From NCBI RefSeq assembly GCF_004337985.1, contig NW_021940930.1, positions 54,789-118,788 on the forward strand: DNA of 64,000 nt, read 5' to 3'. Source of the DNA: Pyricularia pennisetigena. Taxonomy: Eukaryota > Ascomycota > Sordariomycetes > Magnaporthales > Pyriculariaceae. Both the position numbers and the translations under genes were made by a program. Position 1 is the stretch's first letter. Each line of letters starts with the position of its first letter. The notes under the pieces are model-generated. The model searched no databases and was not told where the DNA came from. It was given only the letters and a program-made list of their open reading frames with translations. Positions 51,383 through 61,214 of this stretch are shown one piece after another.

Positions 51383-53818
51383 CTAAAATATGTGCGGCCT
51401 GGTTATGCCAAAGATCGTCTTCATCAGCCCGATGTCCTCGAAAAACACGTTGCTGACTTCACCTCGATCACCTGACTTCCCTATTGGCTTGCTGGAATCT
51501 ACCATATCTGGCTTCCATCGTCGTTTATTCGGCACCAACGGAGCCAACGGAGGTCGAGGTGGCTCCAGCAGCAGTGCCCTTTCGAAGTCGATCATCATAA
51601 CACCCTCGGTCTCCGCATTAAAAAGCATGTTTGCCCCTCGTACATCCTTATGCGCCACTCCAAGTTGATGCATCGCGCGCAACGACAGTATCGCCTTCCC
51701 TTCGAGCTCTCCCTCGCCACCACTTGCAATCCCTGTCACATCAAGATTATATCCGCCCCACGACAAGAACGTCATGTGTATTACGTAGACACGGTGATCA
51801 TAGTAGTATACCCTATTCATCAACCGGAGATCGATGGCCCCGAGAAAGACGGGCACATATACACCTTGGATGGGTTGCAGACGTGTGTAAACCGCCGCCT
51901 CGTGCTCAAGGTCTTTGACAAATGCCTGAACCGTGCCCTTGCCGACAAAGGTATAGCCATAGTAAACCAGGCAAACCTTAAATAATACGCCGCGTGCACC
52001 TCCATACCCCAGCGGTGTAATCCCGTCGTCTAATGTCCGTTTTAGCTGCTTGAAGAGCAGATTGACGAATTCGGTGTGGTCTATCGGATGACGGAGACAG
52101 GCGCGGCTTGGGCCACTATCGCGGTTGCTGTGAGAGCTGGGCTGCCTGTTGTGTAGTGCCATATTAGGGCATTTTGCGTCGAGTAATCCGCCCTTAACGA
52201 GCCCTAACAGACACTTTTGGGTGCAGTAGGGCCTGTCTTGCTCGTTACTTCCTCCTCCGCTCCCACCCCTCGGCCGTCGAGCTAGAATCCGCTCGCTGCG
52301 TCGAGCTCCCTGACCTCCCCGACCTTGACGCATCCGCCGTTCTGTCGGACTCGGCGTGTCTGGCAAATCCGGTCCTGATTCATCGTCTGAAGATTCTCCA
52401 GGCTCTCTATGTTCGTATTCCTTCTTAGGCTCATCTCCCATATGCCGACGTCTTCTTCTCCGGAGAAGATACGGAGATCGATCGACACCTTGATATGTTT
52501 CAGGTTGATAGCCGGGTGAACTGTTTGGCGCATGTCGCTCGTCCTCTGGAATCGATCTTAGCGTTGTCTCGAAATCTTCCACCCACGTCTTGAGTTTTTC
52601 AGTAGCCTGGTGGCGCTCGTCTTGCCCGTGCAATCGTTGCTCACCCGGCAGACCCAGCGCCATGAGACTAAAGGCAAGATACTGCCCGACTGCTGTGCAC
52701 AAGTGAAAATGGCCCGGATGGGCCAGCACTTCAGCAGTGGGCTCTGCAAGGTGATAGAGAAGCGTTTCAGGCTCGCGCCAGTCGATCTTCAGAAACACGA
52801 TCGCCTCGCCCGTCGTCAATAGACCATACTCGAGTCCCCCTTCAATCATGTAGTGGTAGGTTTGCGTAATCGCCGCTGCAGTCAGTCTTTCGGCGTGATA
52901 CTGGAAACGTGCGTCCGGGTCCACAGACGTCGGGATGGTCTTCCGGTTGACCACTTCCGTGTAAATATTCATCGGACGTAGACCAAGGCGAAGGTGCGGC
53001 GCGGTTAGCTTGTGGGGCGGTTTGTACTCGGAGATGTAAATCATTGTGCGTCTTTCCGAGCCCGCGTCCTCGGATCGGTAGACGCAGATCTGATCGGGTC
53101 GCAGCCGGTTGAGGTCGAGACTGTGGTTTGGAGTAGCCGGTGGTGTCGATGGGGTATCGCGGTAGACGACTTCCTCTGCAAGATCGCTGATTGCATGTGG
53201 ATGGTTCTCGAAAATGATTCCGTTTCCCAGCTCGAACGCGCTTCTAACATCTTCCGCCTGTTTGAGTTGGTCTATAATCGCTTTGACGGGATCCTCGACA
53301 CTGTTGTGCAAGAAGGACTCGAGCGCCTTCTCATCGGCTATCCTGCGCACTGAAATCCTTTTTCCTAAGCCGGTGAGGAAGGCTCGATTCTCAAAAACAC
53401 GGCTATCGGCAGGGAAGGTGTCGTAGATTGTGCCGAACGTTATTCTCTGCTGCTGAATAAAGTCGGACCATGGCTGGATATGTGTGGGACACCATTTGTT
53501 TCGTGGGTTGGTGATGGGTCCCTTCGAGGTCAGTTTCCGGTTCCGTTCAATGTTGAAGCTGGAGAAAACCAGATGATGACAGGCAGCGATGTACTCGTCA
53601 AGTGTCGTGGGTTGAGTTTGTTGTTCTGACGCTTCGGCGCGTTGCTGTTCCCTCTTGGCGCGTTGCTGTTCCTTCTCGGCGCGTTGTCGCTCCCGCTGTC
53701 GTTCTCTCTCCGCTTGTTCCGCACGTTGTTGCTCTCTTTCTGCGCGCTGCTCTGCCTCTCGCAGCTGCCTTCTCAGCTCTTCCACACTCGTCGATCCATC
53801 CATGACGCGTAGGGGCAT
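51383..53818 (-). CDS. Coiled-coil / PD-(D/E)XK-like / zinc / kinase-like multidomain protein (811 aa)
   Basis: Intact single-exon frame from the ATG at 53818. Residues 10-65 are an uninterrupted Glu/Arg/Gln coiled coil. Residues 235-345 contain RLRPDQICVY (PD at 241-242) and MIYISEYKPPHK (E264, K266), the geometry of a PD-(D/E)XK nuclease core, followed by the family signature QYHAERLTAAAITQTYHYMI. Residues 440-525 are disordered and Arg-rich. YCTQKCLLGLVKGGLLDAKC and a following His (532-556) suggest a zinc site. From 600 on there is a kinase-like domain with K635, HE 639-640, AHKDVRGANML (HxD 723-725, Asn kept) and IDFERA (DFE for DFG). Mould relatives are often labelled BUD32-like. A role in genome conflict is inferred, not shown. 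Confidence 0.75.
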   Translation of the reverse strand: MPLRVMDGSTSVEELRRQLREAEQRAEREQQRAEQAERERQRERQRAEKEQQRAKREQQRAEASEQQTQPTTLDEYIAACHHLVFSSFNIERNRKLTSKGPITNPRNKWCPTHIQPWSDFIQQQRITFGTIYDTFPADSRVFENRAFLTGLGKRISVRRIADEKALESFLHNSVEDPVKAIIDQLKQAEDVRSAFELGNGIIFENHPHAISDLAEEVVYRDTPSTPPATPNHSLDLNRLRPDQICVYRSEDAGSERRTMIYISEYKPPHKLTAPHLRLGLRPMNIYTEVVNRKTIPTSVDPDARFQYHAERLTAAAITQTYHYMIEGGLEYGLLTTGEAIVFLKIDWREPETLLYHLAEPTAEVLAHPGHFHLCTAVGQYLAFSLMALGLPGEQRLHGQDERHQATEKLKTWVEDFETTLRSIPEDERHAPNSSPGYQPETYQGVDRSPYLLRRRRRRHMGDEPKKEYEHREPGESSDDESGPDLPDTPSPTERRMRQGRGGQGARRSERILARRPRGGSGGGSNEQDRPYCTQKCLLGLVKGGLLDAKCPNMALHNRQPSSHSNRDSGPSRACLRHPIDHTEFVNLLFKQLKRTLDDGITPLGYGGARGVLFKVCLVYYGYTFVGKGTVQAFVKDLEHEAAVYTRLQPIQGVYVPVFLGAIDLRLMNRVYYYDHRVYVIHMTFLSWGGYNLDVTGIASGGEGELEGKAILSLRAMHQLGVAHKDVRGANMLFNAETEGVMMIDFERALLLEPPRPPLAPLVPNKRRWKPDMVDSSKPIGKSGDRGEVSNVFFEDIGLMKTIFGITRPHIF

Positions 53819-55044
53819 AGGTCATGCTGCGGGTTGATTAGGACATAATTGTCGCAACCCGAATGTTTTGAACTGCGGCGTTGTCTGAGTGGAGTCGTAT
53901 TACGTACGCATGTTGCGAGGGGCAACCTGTCCGAAACACCCAAGTTCTAACGAATCGACCGATGCACGGACGTACTCAAGCGTAAAATTAACCAGGGCCT
54001 TGGGCCGGGTAAGTGGATCACATTTGATCCCATGCTCATCAACGATTCTTGGCGGCCATAAAACTTCGGCCTTCCATACTCATATGCACATCTGCAGGGA
54101 CCAACTGTGCGGTCGTAATACTTAATGGCATTCATAGGCGGTTTGGACGGTGCTTAGCCTGTGTAGGCGATTGGCGATTCAGGGCTTCAGATAACGGCCG
54201 GACCACTGATTTAATCGCATACGATTGGCTGACCAAGCTCTTAATCCCGCGCACGGTGCTCTACCACCTGGCGCCAAACAATGATGGCTTCCTGGCTGCC
54301 CAATTTAATGTACTTCATCACGCGTTGAAGCAGCAAGTACCACACAATATTATATTAGCTGACCCTGAACGTACTTGACTGCGCATGAACGACGGCGCCT
54401 GCTGAGATAATTTTACACCACTTTTGCCCGGTGCAGGGATTTTCTTGTACGCCCCATCCATAGAACTCCACACCCGCACCGTACAAAAACATAGTGTGAC
54501 CCATGATTACAGGGCCACCCTCCGCCTACGGAGCATGGTTCCGGTGGGTCTACCCAGCTCGACCACAGTGATTGCTTCCATGTCCGGTGCTTTTCTAACC
54601 GCCATGGACTATCAGCCCTGCCTTTCCGAGAAGCCGTTTGGACCGTTACCGAGGGTGCTTAGGTAATTCAGTGTGGACTTCCTAGCTTTGCATCCCAGAG
54701 TGGCCGGCGTCTAATGAAAAGTGAATAAAGCAGGAGCATGGGACGAAAATGACGATGGGCGTCCAGGAGCTTTTGGACGAGTTTGGTTCCCAATAGGTTC
54801 CAAGCAGGGTCTGTCTTGGCGCATCCAAATTTTTAGTCTGTTAGTTTGCCTAGAAGTCCAACAACACGGCGAGTAATCAAATTCTGCGAGAAAAACCCTC
54901 ACTTTTATATGTCGCTTTTTCAGTAAGGCTACAGCGCCTTGACGAGGGAGTGTGTATTCTGGCCGCTTGCTGCCGACCCAACAGTGCCAGTGGCAGCAAC
55001 AGGTGCATATGGCAGGCTCAAATTCCAATTCTGTTTTTTACCCG
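53819..55044. other. Intergenic with possible transposase relic
   Basis: At about 54170-54260 the plus strand reads SDNGRTTDLIAYDWLTKLLIPRT, resembling the pogo DDE core upstream of the second Asp, but the DGH motif does not follow. A 54424-54666 frame is unrecognised. Confidence 0.4.
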
Positions 55045-55125
55045 CACTTTGGGGTGAAGTTAATGCTGACTTTTCTGAGGGGTACTTTTTGTGACGGGCT
55101 CATTCCTATTGGCCTTCACCTCCCA
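55045..55125 (+). repeat. Dispersed repeat family A, copy 2
   Basis: The blocks gggtgaagttaatgctgac, aggggt, tttttgtgacgggctc and ttcctattggccttcacctc occur here, matching copies at 8165 and 63195. Confidence 0.65.
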
Positions 55126-55431
55126 TAGAAAGATGTACATCAGAACGCATCGATCCCATCATCACACTGGCGGTGTCTTTTTTACTATAGTAGGTTAGGA
55201 CTAAGCTAGACCCTAACAGGTAGGAATATTTGCAGCTCGAGCCACAGAAAACCAATATTGAGGAGCAAGGGGTTCGAGTACTTTCCTCCCACTTACCTGT
55301 AGCTGGTTGCCTGTGGGCTTCTCGGAATGCTACGTTAGTCGTCCGGGCCGGATGCGTTGTTCCGTGCAGCAAATTAAAAAGCGGTGAAGATCAGCAGAAT
55401 GGGGGAGGGTAGATACGGACCAGGCCATTTT
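55126..55431. other. Intergenic; no gene seen
   Basis: No motif-bearing frame was recognised. Confidence 0.5.
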
Positions 55432-56527
55432 AAATGAGGAATGTTAAACATCCGCGCGAAATTGATTTTCATCCGCGAACTAGCCTAAAATGGAATAATA
55501 TGTGGAGGTACTCCATAAATTTGTCCCCCCACCCAGATTTGTATGTACCTCGCAAACAACCAAGTACCTCAACACACTTTTTGCTCTCAATAGTGCTGTC
55601 ACGAAAGCGATCCCAAAGAGACAAGGCTGCAATATAGGGGCGATTCTATTCGAAGATCTAAAGCTAAGTGTAAAGAAGAAGAAAGGCACGCAGTGCCAAT
55701 CGCGTACACGCGCCTAAGCGAGCAAATAACAAACTTACCCTGGCGCCTTGTCACGTGAGGTGGAGCTAGTCACGGTTGGCAGTCGCCCAGGCACGCCACT
55801 CCGTAACAAGTGCAATGGTGGAATTTCGATCGCGCGTTTAACGCTTTTGTGAAAATGTTTCCGAAGGTGCAATACCTTTATTTTTGGCACATTATTAAAA
55901 ATGTTATTTTGCATATAAATATATATGGGATAAAATATTGGGCGATAATGCATTTGTTAAAGGTTAAGGGCGTTGAAAATTGTAGATTTTGAAGGTTGTA
56001 AATGTTAAAAATTGTAGGCAAAATGAAAGCGTTTTAAAATTGGAATAGTCACGTGGATATCGGAGCGGATCAAGCTAGTTCCGGATGTAAATAACCAATC
56101 AAAATTGGTGAAAAACGTCCGTGCACACGCGCGCATTTGAATTTTTTAAAATTATTTCGAAAATCAAAACAATCAATTCGCCAACAACGCGATTTGCAAC
56201 CACGAATTTAACGATTATCGTTTTTTTTTTTGCTCCTATTTGCGACGCTAATACGTTGTCTTAATATGCAAAACTGTCGCTGTTGCGAATACGAAAAAAA
56301 CATTTATTTAAACCTGGGACGCGTAACTTTTACCTCCAATTCGCTGCCTTTACCACATTTATTGAGAGCAAAAATTTTGCATTGTGTTAAGGTACTTGGT
56401 TGTTTGCGAGGTACATGCAAATGTGGGTGGGGGGATAAACTTATGGAGTACCTCCACATATTATTCCATTTTGGGCTAGTACGTGGATGAAAATCAAACT
56501 CGCGCGGATGTTTAACATTCCTCATTT
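55432..56527. mobile_element. 1.1-kb non-autonomous element with ~150-bp inverted arms
   Basis: The left arm (55432 to about 55583) and the right arm (about 56375-56527) are reverse complements at roughly 90 percent identity, both beginning AAATGAGGAATGTTAAACAT. The differences are mainly transitions. The 790-bp interior is AT-rich, without a long frame, and holds ttgaaaattgtag-like repeats and a T12 run. Arm length is far above the Tc1/pogo elements here, so this is another type (long-TIR MITE or two head-to-head repeat copies). No clear target duplication was identified. Confidence 0.75.
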
Positions 56528-56879
56528 TAAATCCTTTATTGCGAGGATTGGCGATCAGTAATATGGTGGGGTTTCTTGTCCTTGTGGCTTGTTGGTTCGC
56601 TTCATGGTTGCTCGATAACAAGCTAGGCAACTAGGGGGGGGTGGGTACTCACTGGATTCGCTGCCTCGACTAACGCCTCCGGAGACCTTGAATGGCAGGC
56701 AGCTCTGTCGACTTACATCATCCCAGCAAAAAACGAGCCCCTCCTTTCCACAATTCCTGAGCACGGACTACAACGGGTGTGGCATCTTCTTATTTTACGC
56801 TGACTGTCTGTTTTGTCTATCCTACCCGTAGTTGCCGTAGGTGGACCATTCGTTCTTTCCGTTTCGTGCACATGCCACC
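56528..56879. other. Intergenic / promoter of the J-domain gene
   Basis: No gene was seen in this interval. Confidence 0.5.
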
Positions 56880-57212
56880 ATGGAGCAGCACATTAGCCCT
56901 TTCGACACTCTTGGTTTGGAGTATGGAATTTACTCAAAAGAACAGATCCAAAGCGCCTTCCGAGTGGTATCTTCGATAACTCATGGAGATTCTCGTAGCG
57001 AGAGCACGTCCAATAAGCCAAAATGGCTCACTTTCGAACAAGTGACCAACGCCAAAAACTTACTGCTTGATCTATCGCAAATGGGATCGCAATTTACGGA
57101 AAATGCAAAGAAATTCAGCATTTTCCCTGTACAGTTTTTGTGGAAAGAAAGGACAGAAAGAACCAAATCACATTCATATCCCCCTCAAAGCTACAGATCC
57201 ACGAGTCATTAG
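56880..57212 (+). CDS. J-domain-like protein (first exon about 70-110 aa)
   Basis: The ATG at 56880 sits in strong CCACCATGG context. The protein opens ISPFDTLGLEYGIYSKEQIQ with AFRVVSSITHGD, then KPKWLTFEQVTNAKNLLLDL, matching helices I-IV of a J domain; the HPD loop that stimulates Hsp70 reads HGD (35-37). Conserved AK.LLLD after the loop supports the family. The frame to 57212 probably overruns an exon, because a later frame (about 57217-57280) encodes CDECQAIVHKEDLRRHRQIH, a C2H2-like finger that may be its 3' exon. I could not fix the splice. Co-chaperone activity is doubtful given HGD. Confidence 0.5.
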   Translation: MEQHISPFDTLGLEYGIYSKEQIQSAFRVVSSITHGDSRSESTSNKPKWLTFEQVTNAKNLLLDLSQMGSQFTENAKKFSIFPVQFLWKERTERTKSHSYPPQSYRSTSH

Positions 57213-57290
57213 CTCTTTGCGATGAATGTCAGGCTATCGTGCATAAAGAAGATCTGCGACGACATCGGCAAATCCACAACATCTACTGTT

Positions 57291-58104
57291 GATTGTCTCT
57301 GCAGGCATTGCAACGCGACAACGGGCTAGAAGCTGCCAGGAGGTACCGGGTTATGTTCCATGAGTGAGCTCGTCAGGTTGGCAACGCTTTCTACTGGTCG
57401 CAAATCCGGCTCTTTGGCAACTGTTCGACGCGATGTCACTAACGAACCTCAGGGCACCGCGCGTCGAACAATGTGCCGTGCGCTGACCAAACAATTATGC
57501 AAGGAGTGAATACTTCTTTCTCTGACACCGTTTAGCTGATTCGAAGACTGTTCAAGGAGTTCAGCTTATGACAACCGGCAACATGCCAAAGACAGTTAGC
57601 CAAGAGAATCTGTTACATATGTTCCAGGTCGGGTGTGACCCGTGAAGCAAATTGAAATCAAAGCCATGACATGGATTTTGGATATGAAGGCTCCAAATAA
57701 GCTGCATCGTATCCCAGCCTCGCACCGGTCAATCATTGTGCCTCTTCGTTTTTTGATCGTGGTTAGGCCTGTTTCGAAGTCGATTGCAATTGGAGCGGCG
57801 TGCGCCCGACTTCTATGTGTAGTCACAGAATGCAATAAATACTGCCGCTGCCGATTGGCATTAGATCAGGCAAACCTTGACGGACAGCCGGATGGTATAC
57901 CGTATCCAGGGGTAAGTAAATATCGCTGCCTGCCACCCTAGTGGCTTGATTAGCCTACCTGTCGTTGACAAGCCGGTATGACGGGCTTGGAAACACAGCA
58001 GCCTTCTGGCCCGGCCAGATTTTGAAGTGGACAATTAGCTTAACACTTGGGATGTGTGATGGGAAGCAAGCACTCTCGCTTGCACGGGGAGGCTGAGGAC
58101 AGAC
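57291..58104. other. Intergenic; no gene seen
   Basis: Short frames without motifs. Confidence 0.5.
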
Positions 58105-58175
58105 ACCCGGAAACACTTCCGGTGGGGTATGGAAATCGGTTTGTGTCGGACTCGTTCCTATTGACGTTTCCCTCT
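58105..58175 (+). repeat. Dispersed repeat family A, copy 3 (diverged)
   Basis: The blocks gaggctgag, ggtggggt, tgtgtcggactcgttcctattg and ttccctctacc follow the same order as the other copies, with several substitutions. Confidence 0.45.
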
Positions 58176-58547
58176 ACCGAGCCTTTTGAGAGGTTGATTT
58201 GGGGTGGCATTCCTGCACTTAGCTAGGAAACCAAAATGAGGCCATGCAGCCTCTCAGGGGTGCTGCCGCTTGTGTAGCGGGATCGCCCACTGCCAAGACT
58301 GTTAACCAGTTAATAGGAGGGTGGTGGGCCTCCCACATTGCAATTTCTCGGACGGGCAACCAATCGCAGGCTCCCAAGATACCTGGCAGAGAAGATCGTT
58401 TCCTTCCTAGCATACTGCTGCGTTTTGTTGGTCGAAACCAATCAGAATATCGGCTGAAATTTATCAAAAACTCGGATGCGCATGGCCCCTCCCCATCTAT
58501 GGGATGCGTGATATGTCTCATGTTTTTTCCCTCGACGTGCCGGATGT

Positions 58548-58737
58548 CAGCAAGGGCACGGTTCAGGCATTTTTTAAAGACGTTGAACACGAGGCGGCGG
58601 TTTACAAACGTCTGCAACCCATCCAAGGTACATATGTGCCCGTCCTCCATTGATTCAGCTGGTGCCTAACAAACGAAGATGGAGGCCAGACACAGCAGAA
58701 TCCATCAGGTCGATAGGCCAGTCAGATGACCGAGGTC
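58548..58737 (+). pseudogene. Deleted relic of the 811-aa coiled-coil/kinase-like family
   Basis: The plus strand reads KGTVQAFFKDVEHEAAVYKR then LQPIQGTYVPVL, matching the kinase-like N-lobe of the 811-aa protein (residues about 627-658). After a stop it continues as LVPNKRRWRPDTAES and SIGQSDDRG, matching residues about 763-790. About 105 codons, including the catalytic loop, are deleted. It is 4.7 kb from the intact gene and on the opposite strand. Confidence 0.75.
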
Positions 58738-59058
58738 TTTTCAGGTCTAAGGTTTGTAGAAACTGTGATTGCGCTTCTGTGGTTGTAGGAATTTACAATT
58801 CTTCCTAGACTCTGCGTTACGTCGGTAGCATTCCCTGTTTGTCAGGCCAGCGCGTTTCGCCCAATTGAGCCCCCGACCTTCTTTGGTCATAGCATTTTGA
58901 AACTTCTCAAGTGAGATTAAGGATATGCTGGTCTTAGGCTGATGTCCTCGTCTCAAGCTTCCCCAAAATGGTGTTATTTGAGGGTAGTCTGCCAACGATG
59001 CGCTTGCTCTGTTTCAATCCATGTAAACCATGACTAACAGAACTTCCACATTTCGAGC
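58738..59058. other. Intergenic; weak minus-strand frame
   Basis: A frame at 58747-58995 (minus) begins at TTG and shows no motif. Confidence 0.4.
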
Positions 59059-60544
59059 TCATGCAAGGCTGAACCATTGTCCAAACACATTGTTAGGATC
59101 ACAACGCTTCTTCAGCTCCTGGAGGCGGGGTAGGCTGGAGCCATAGATGGCGGCCAGGTCTTCATCACCATGAGCAAAGTTGATGTAACTACAGCAAAAG
59201 GGGCTTTTGTGAGCTTCTATCATTTCGAAACTGGAAGGGAAAAAATGAAGAGAACACTTACGCAGGGTTGTGTTTGCCGCCGGCGGGACTGCCCCAAATA
59301 TCACGCACTTTGGAAGCAAAGTCAAGGGCTTGGCCATCGAGGGCTGCGTCCTTGTACCAAGGAATGACAACGGCCTGACCGAAGGAGTTAAAGCGCAGCT
59401 CATCATGAACGGCGGTAGCAGTGCGACCAACGGACTGAGCCTTGGTAAGGTTGTAACGCTCAACAAGGACAGCCGAGTTCTGGGCACCGGGCAGCTTCTG
59501 GAAGCTGTCGTACAAGTCCCAGACGGCGGGCCAGGACAAGGCCTTCATGTTGGGGAGGGCAGTGGTGAAGGCGGGCTTCCGGTCGCCACGGGCACAGAAG
59601 AAGTCGTTGGGGGCGTTCCAGGCGGTGTACGGGGCGACGTGGGAGCTCTGGGTGAGCGGGGAAAGGGCATAGAGGGGTGCAAACGCCTTGCGGCCAGCCT
59701 CCTCGCTGCCACCGCGGAGGAAGCCAGTGACCATGATGGCCGAGTTGGAGAGAATGAAGAAGACGACCTGCTTGGGCAGGAGGGGTAGGTCTTCCACGGC
59801 CTGCGCAATCTCGGCGACCCTGGAACCATCAAATGTCAGAGTCATGAGCCAGGCGTTGCGGTTGGCGGTGGGGACGGCCTTGTAGGTGGCGTGGGTGACG
59901 ATGCCGAAGTTGGGGCCAGCGCCGCGCATAGCCCACCAAAGATCCGGGTTAGAAGACGGGCTGACATTGATCGCCTCCCCGGCGGCGGTGATCACCCGGA
60001 GGGACAGCATGTTGTCGACGGCCATGCCCAGCTCGCCGATAAGGTTGCCATAGCCGCCACCGAGGCCGGCGCCGAGTGCGCCGACGCAATTACAATTGCC
60101 AGTCTGGACGAGCACCCCGGCCGCATCAGCAGCGGCGACCACATCGGATATGATGGCGCCGCCGCCGACGCGGGCAGTCTGCTTGTCTGCACTGACGACG
60201 ACCTGATTCAGGCCCGCGAGGTTGAGGATGACGCCAGGGGTCTTGAAGTTGAGCGAAGCCCAGCCATTGCCGCCGCTCTGAGGGAGCAAGGGGAACTTGT
60301 TCTTGCTGCAGTACTTGACCACCGCTTTGATGTCGTTTTCGCACGTGGCGTTGACGACAACAACCGGCACGGGCGCGTCGAACTCACTCCATCGCTGGCG
60401 CACAGACACGCCCACGGTGGAGTACATGACGAGGCGCTCCAAGTCGGTGGCGACAGCGCGATAACCAAGTTCAACTGCCGCAGATGTTACCACTGTGATG
60501 AGCTGCAGGCCAGCCAGAAGGCGCTGCAGGTTCAAGACCGCCAT
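59059..60544 (-). CDS. Secreted FAD-linked oxidase, berberine-bridge-enzyme type, two exons (470 aa)
   Basis: Exon 1 (60544-59262) and exon 2 (59188-59059) flank a 73-bp intron (GTAAGT donor, gtag acceptor), giving HNPAYINFAHGDED at the junction. An N-terminal hydrophobic stretch (about residues 8-22) is a likely signal peptide. The FAD_binding_4 fold is clear: VVVVNATCENDIKAVVKYCS, FPLLPQSGGNGWASLN, RVGGGAIISDV, GNCNCVGALGAGLGGGYGNL, NPDLWWAMRGAGPNFGIVTH. The C-terminal BBE motif is YINFAHGDEDLAAIYG...DPNNVFGQWFSL. The usual flavinylated His of SGGH is Asn91, while Cys151/Cys153 remain at the cysteinyl-FAD position. Such enzymes oxidise alcohols, sugars or secondary metabolites with O2. Confidence 0.9.
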
Positions 60545-61214
60545 TGCGCAGTCAGGATTTTCGCGCGGGTGGAAAAGAGTGTATGAGGTCGGGATGGAAC
60601 GAGCATCGGTTGGTGGCCAAGGTACAGAGGTGCTTTAGACAGAGGTGCTCCGGTGGTTGCGCTTATGTACGGTCCTTGAGAGGCACGGACTGTGTTGTTG
60701 GAACCCCCTGGAATGGACACGGTTCTTGACAGGCCGCGAACTGACCAATGATTATTGTGGAGACCCGTTAATACCTTTGACGGGGGACCCTTGAACGATC
60801 CAGCCCGGCTGGCGTCTCGTTGGACGCTGTTCATCAAAAGGTACAGCGTCTGCCTTGCCACCGACTGCAAGTTAAAGGGGTTCGGCAGCGTCTGTTTAAT
60901 CCCGGATGCTACCATCATCAGACCAGGTTGCAGTGCCCTGCGACAACGACCGCAGACCCATAGGTGGTCCGGCTCCCTCCCCCAATTCTAAACTTGCCCT
61001 AATTATTGTCGTGCGTTATTACATGATGCGGGATTCTTGGATTATATATAGAGGGAATGTGCCACTTTTCGGCACCCCGTGGCACATTGCCTACCTAGAC
61101 ATCCCTGAAGTAAGTACAGTACTGCGCGTGACCAAGGCCTAGCCTACAGGCCTCTTGCCAGCAACCCCACCAGTGATCATACATCGAGCCTACTCCCCAG
61201 GCCACAATCCAGCC
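60545..61214. other. Intergenic; no gene seen
   Basis: Contains the 5' flank of the oxidase gene and the 3' flank of the 7TM gene. No motif-bearing frame. Confidence 0.5.

Noticed and set aside
54100..54378. DDE-like segment (TTDLIAYDWLTKLLIP)
   Set aside because: The second-Asp motif that should follow is absent, so the resemblance may be chance.
60126..60474. Alternative minus-strand frames inside the flavoprotein gene
   Set aside because: High GC produces parallel open frames; only the flavoprotein frame carries conserved motifs.
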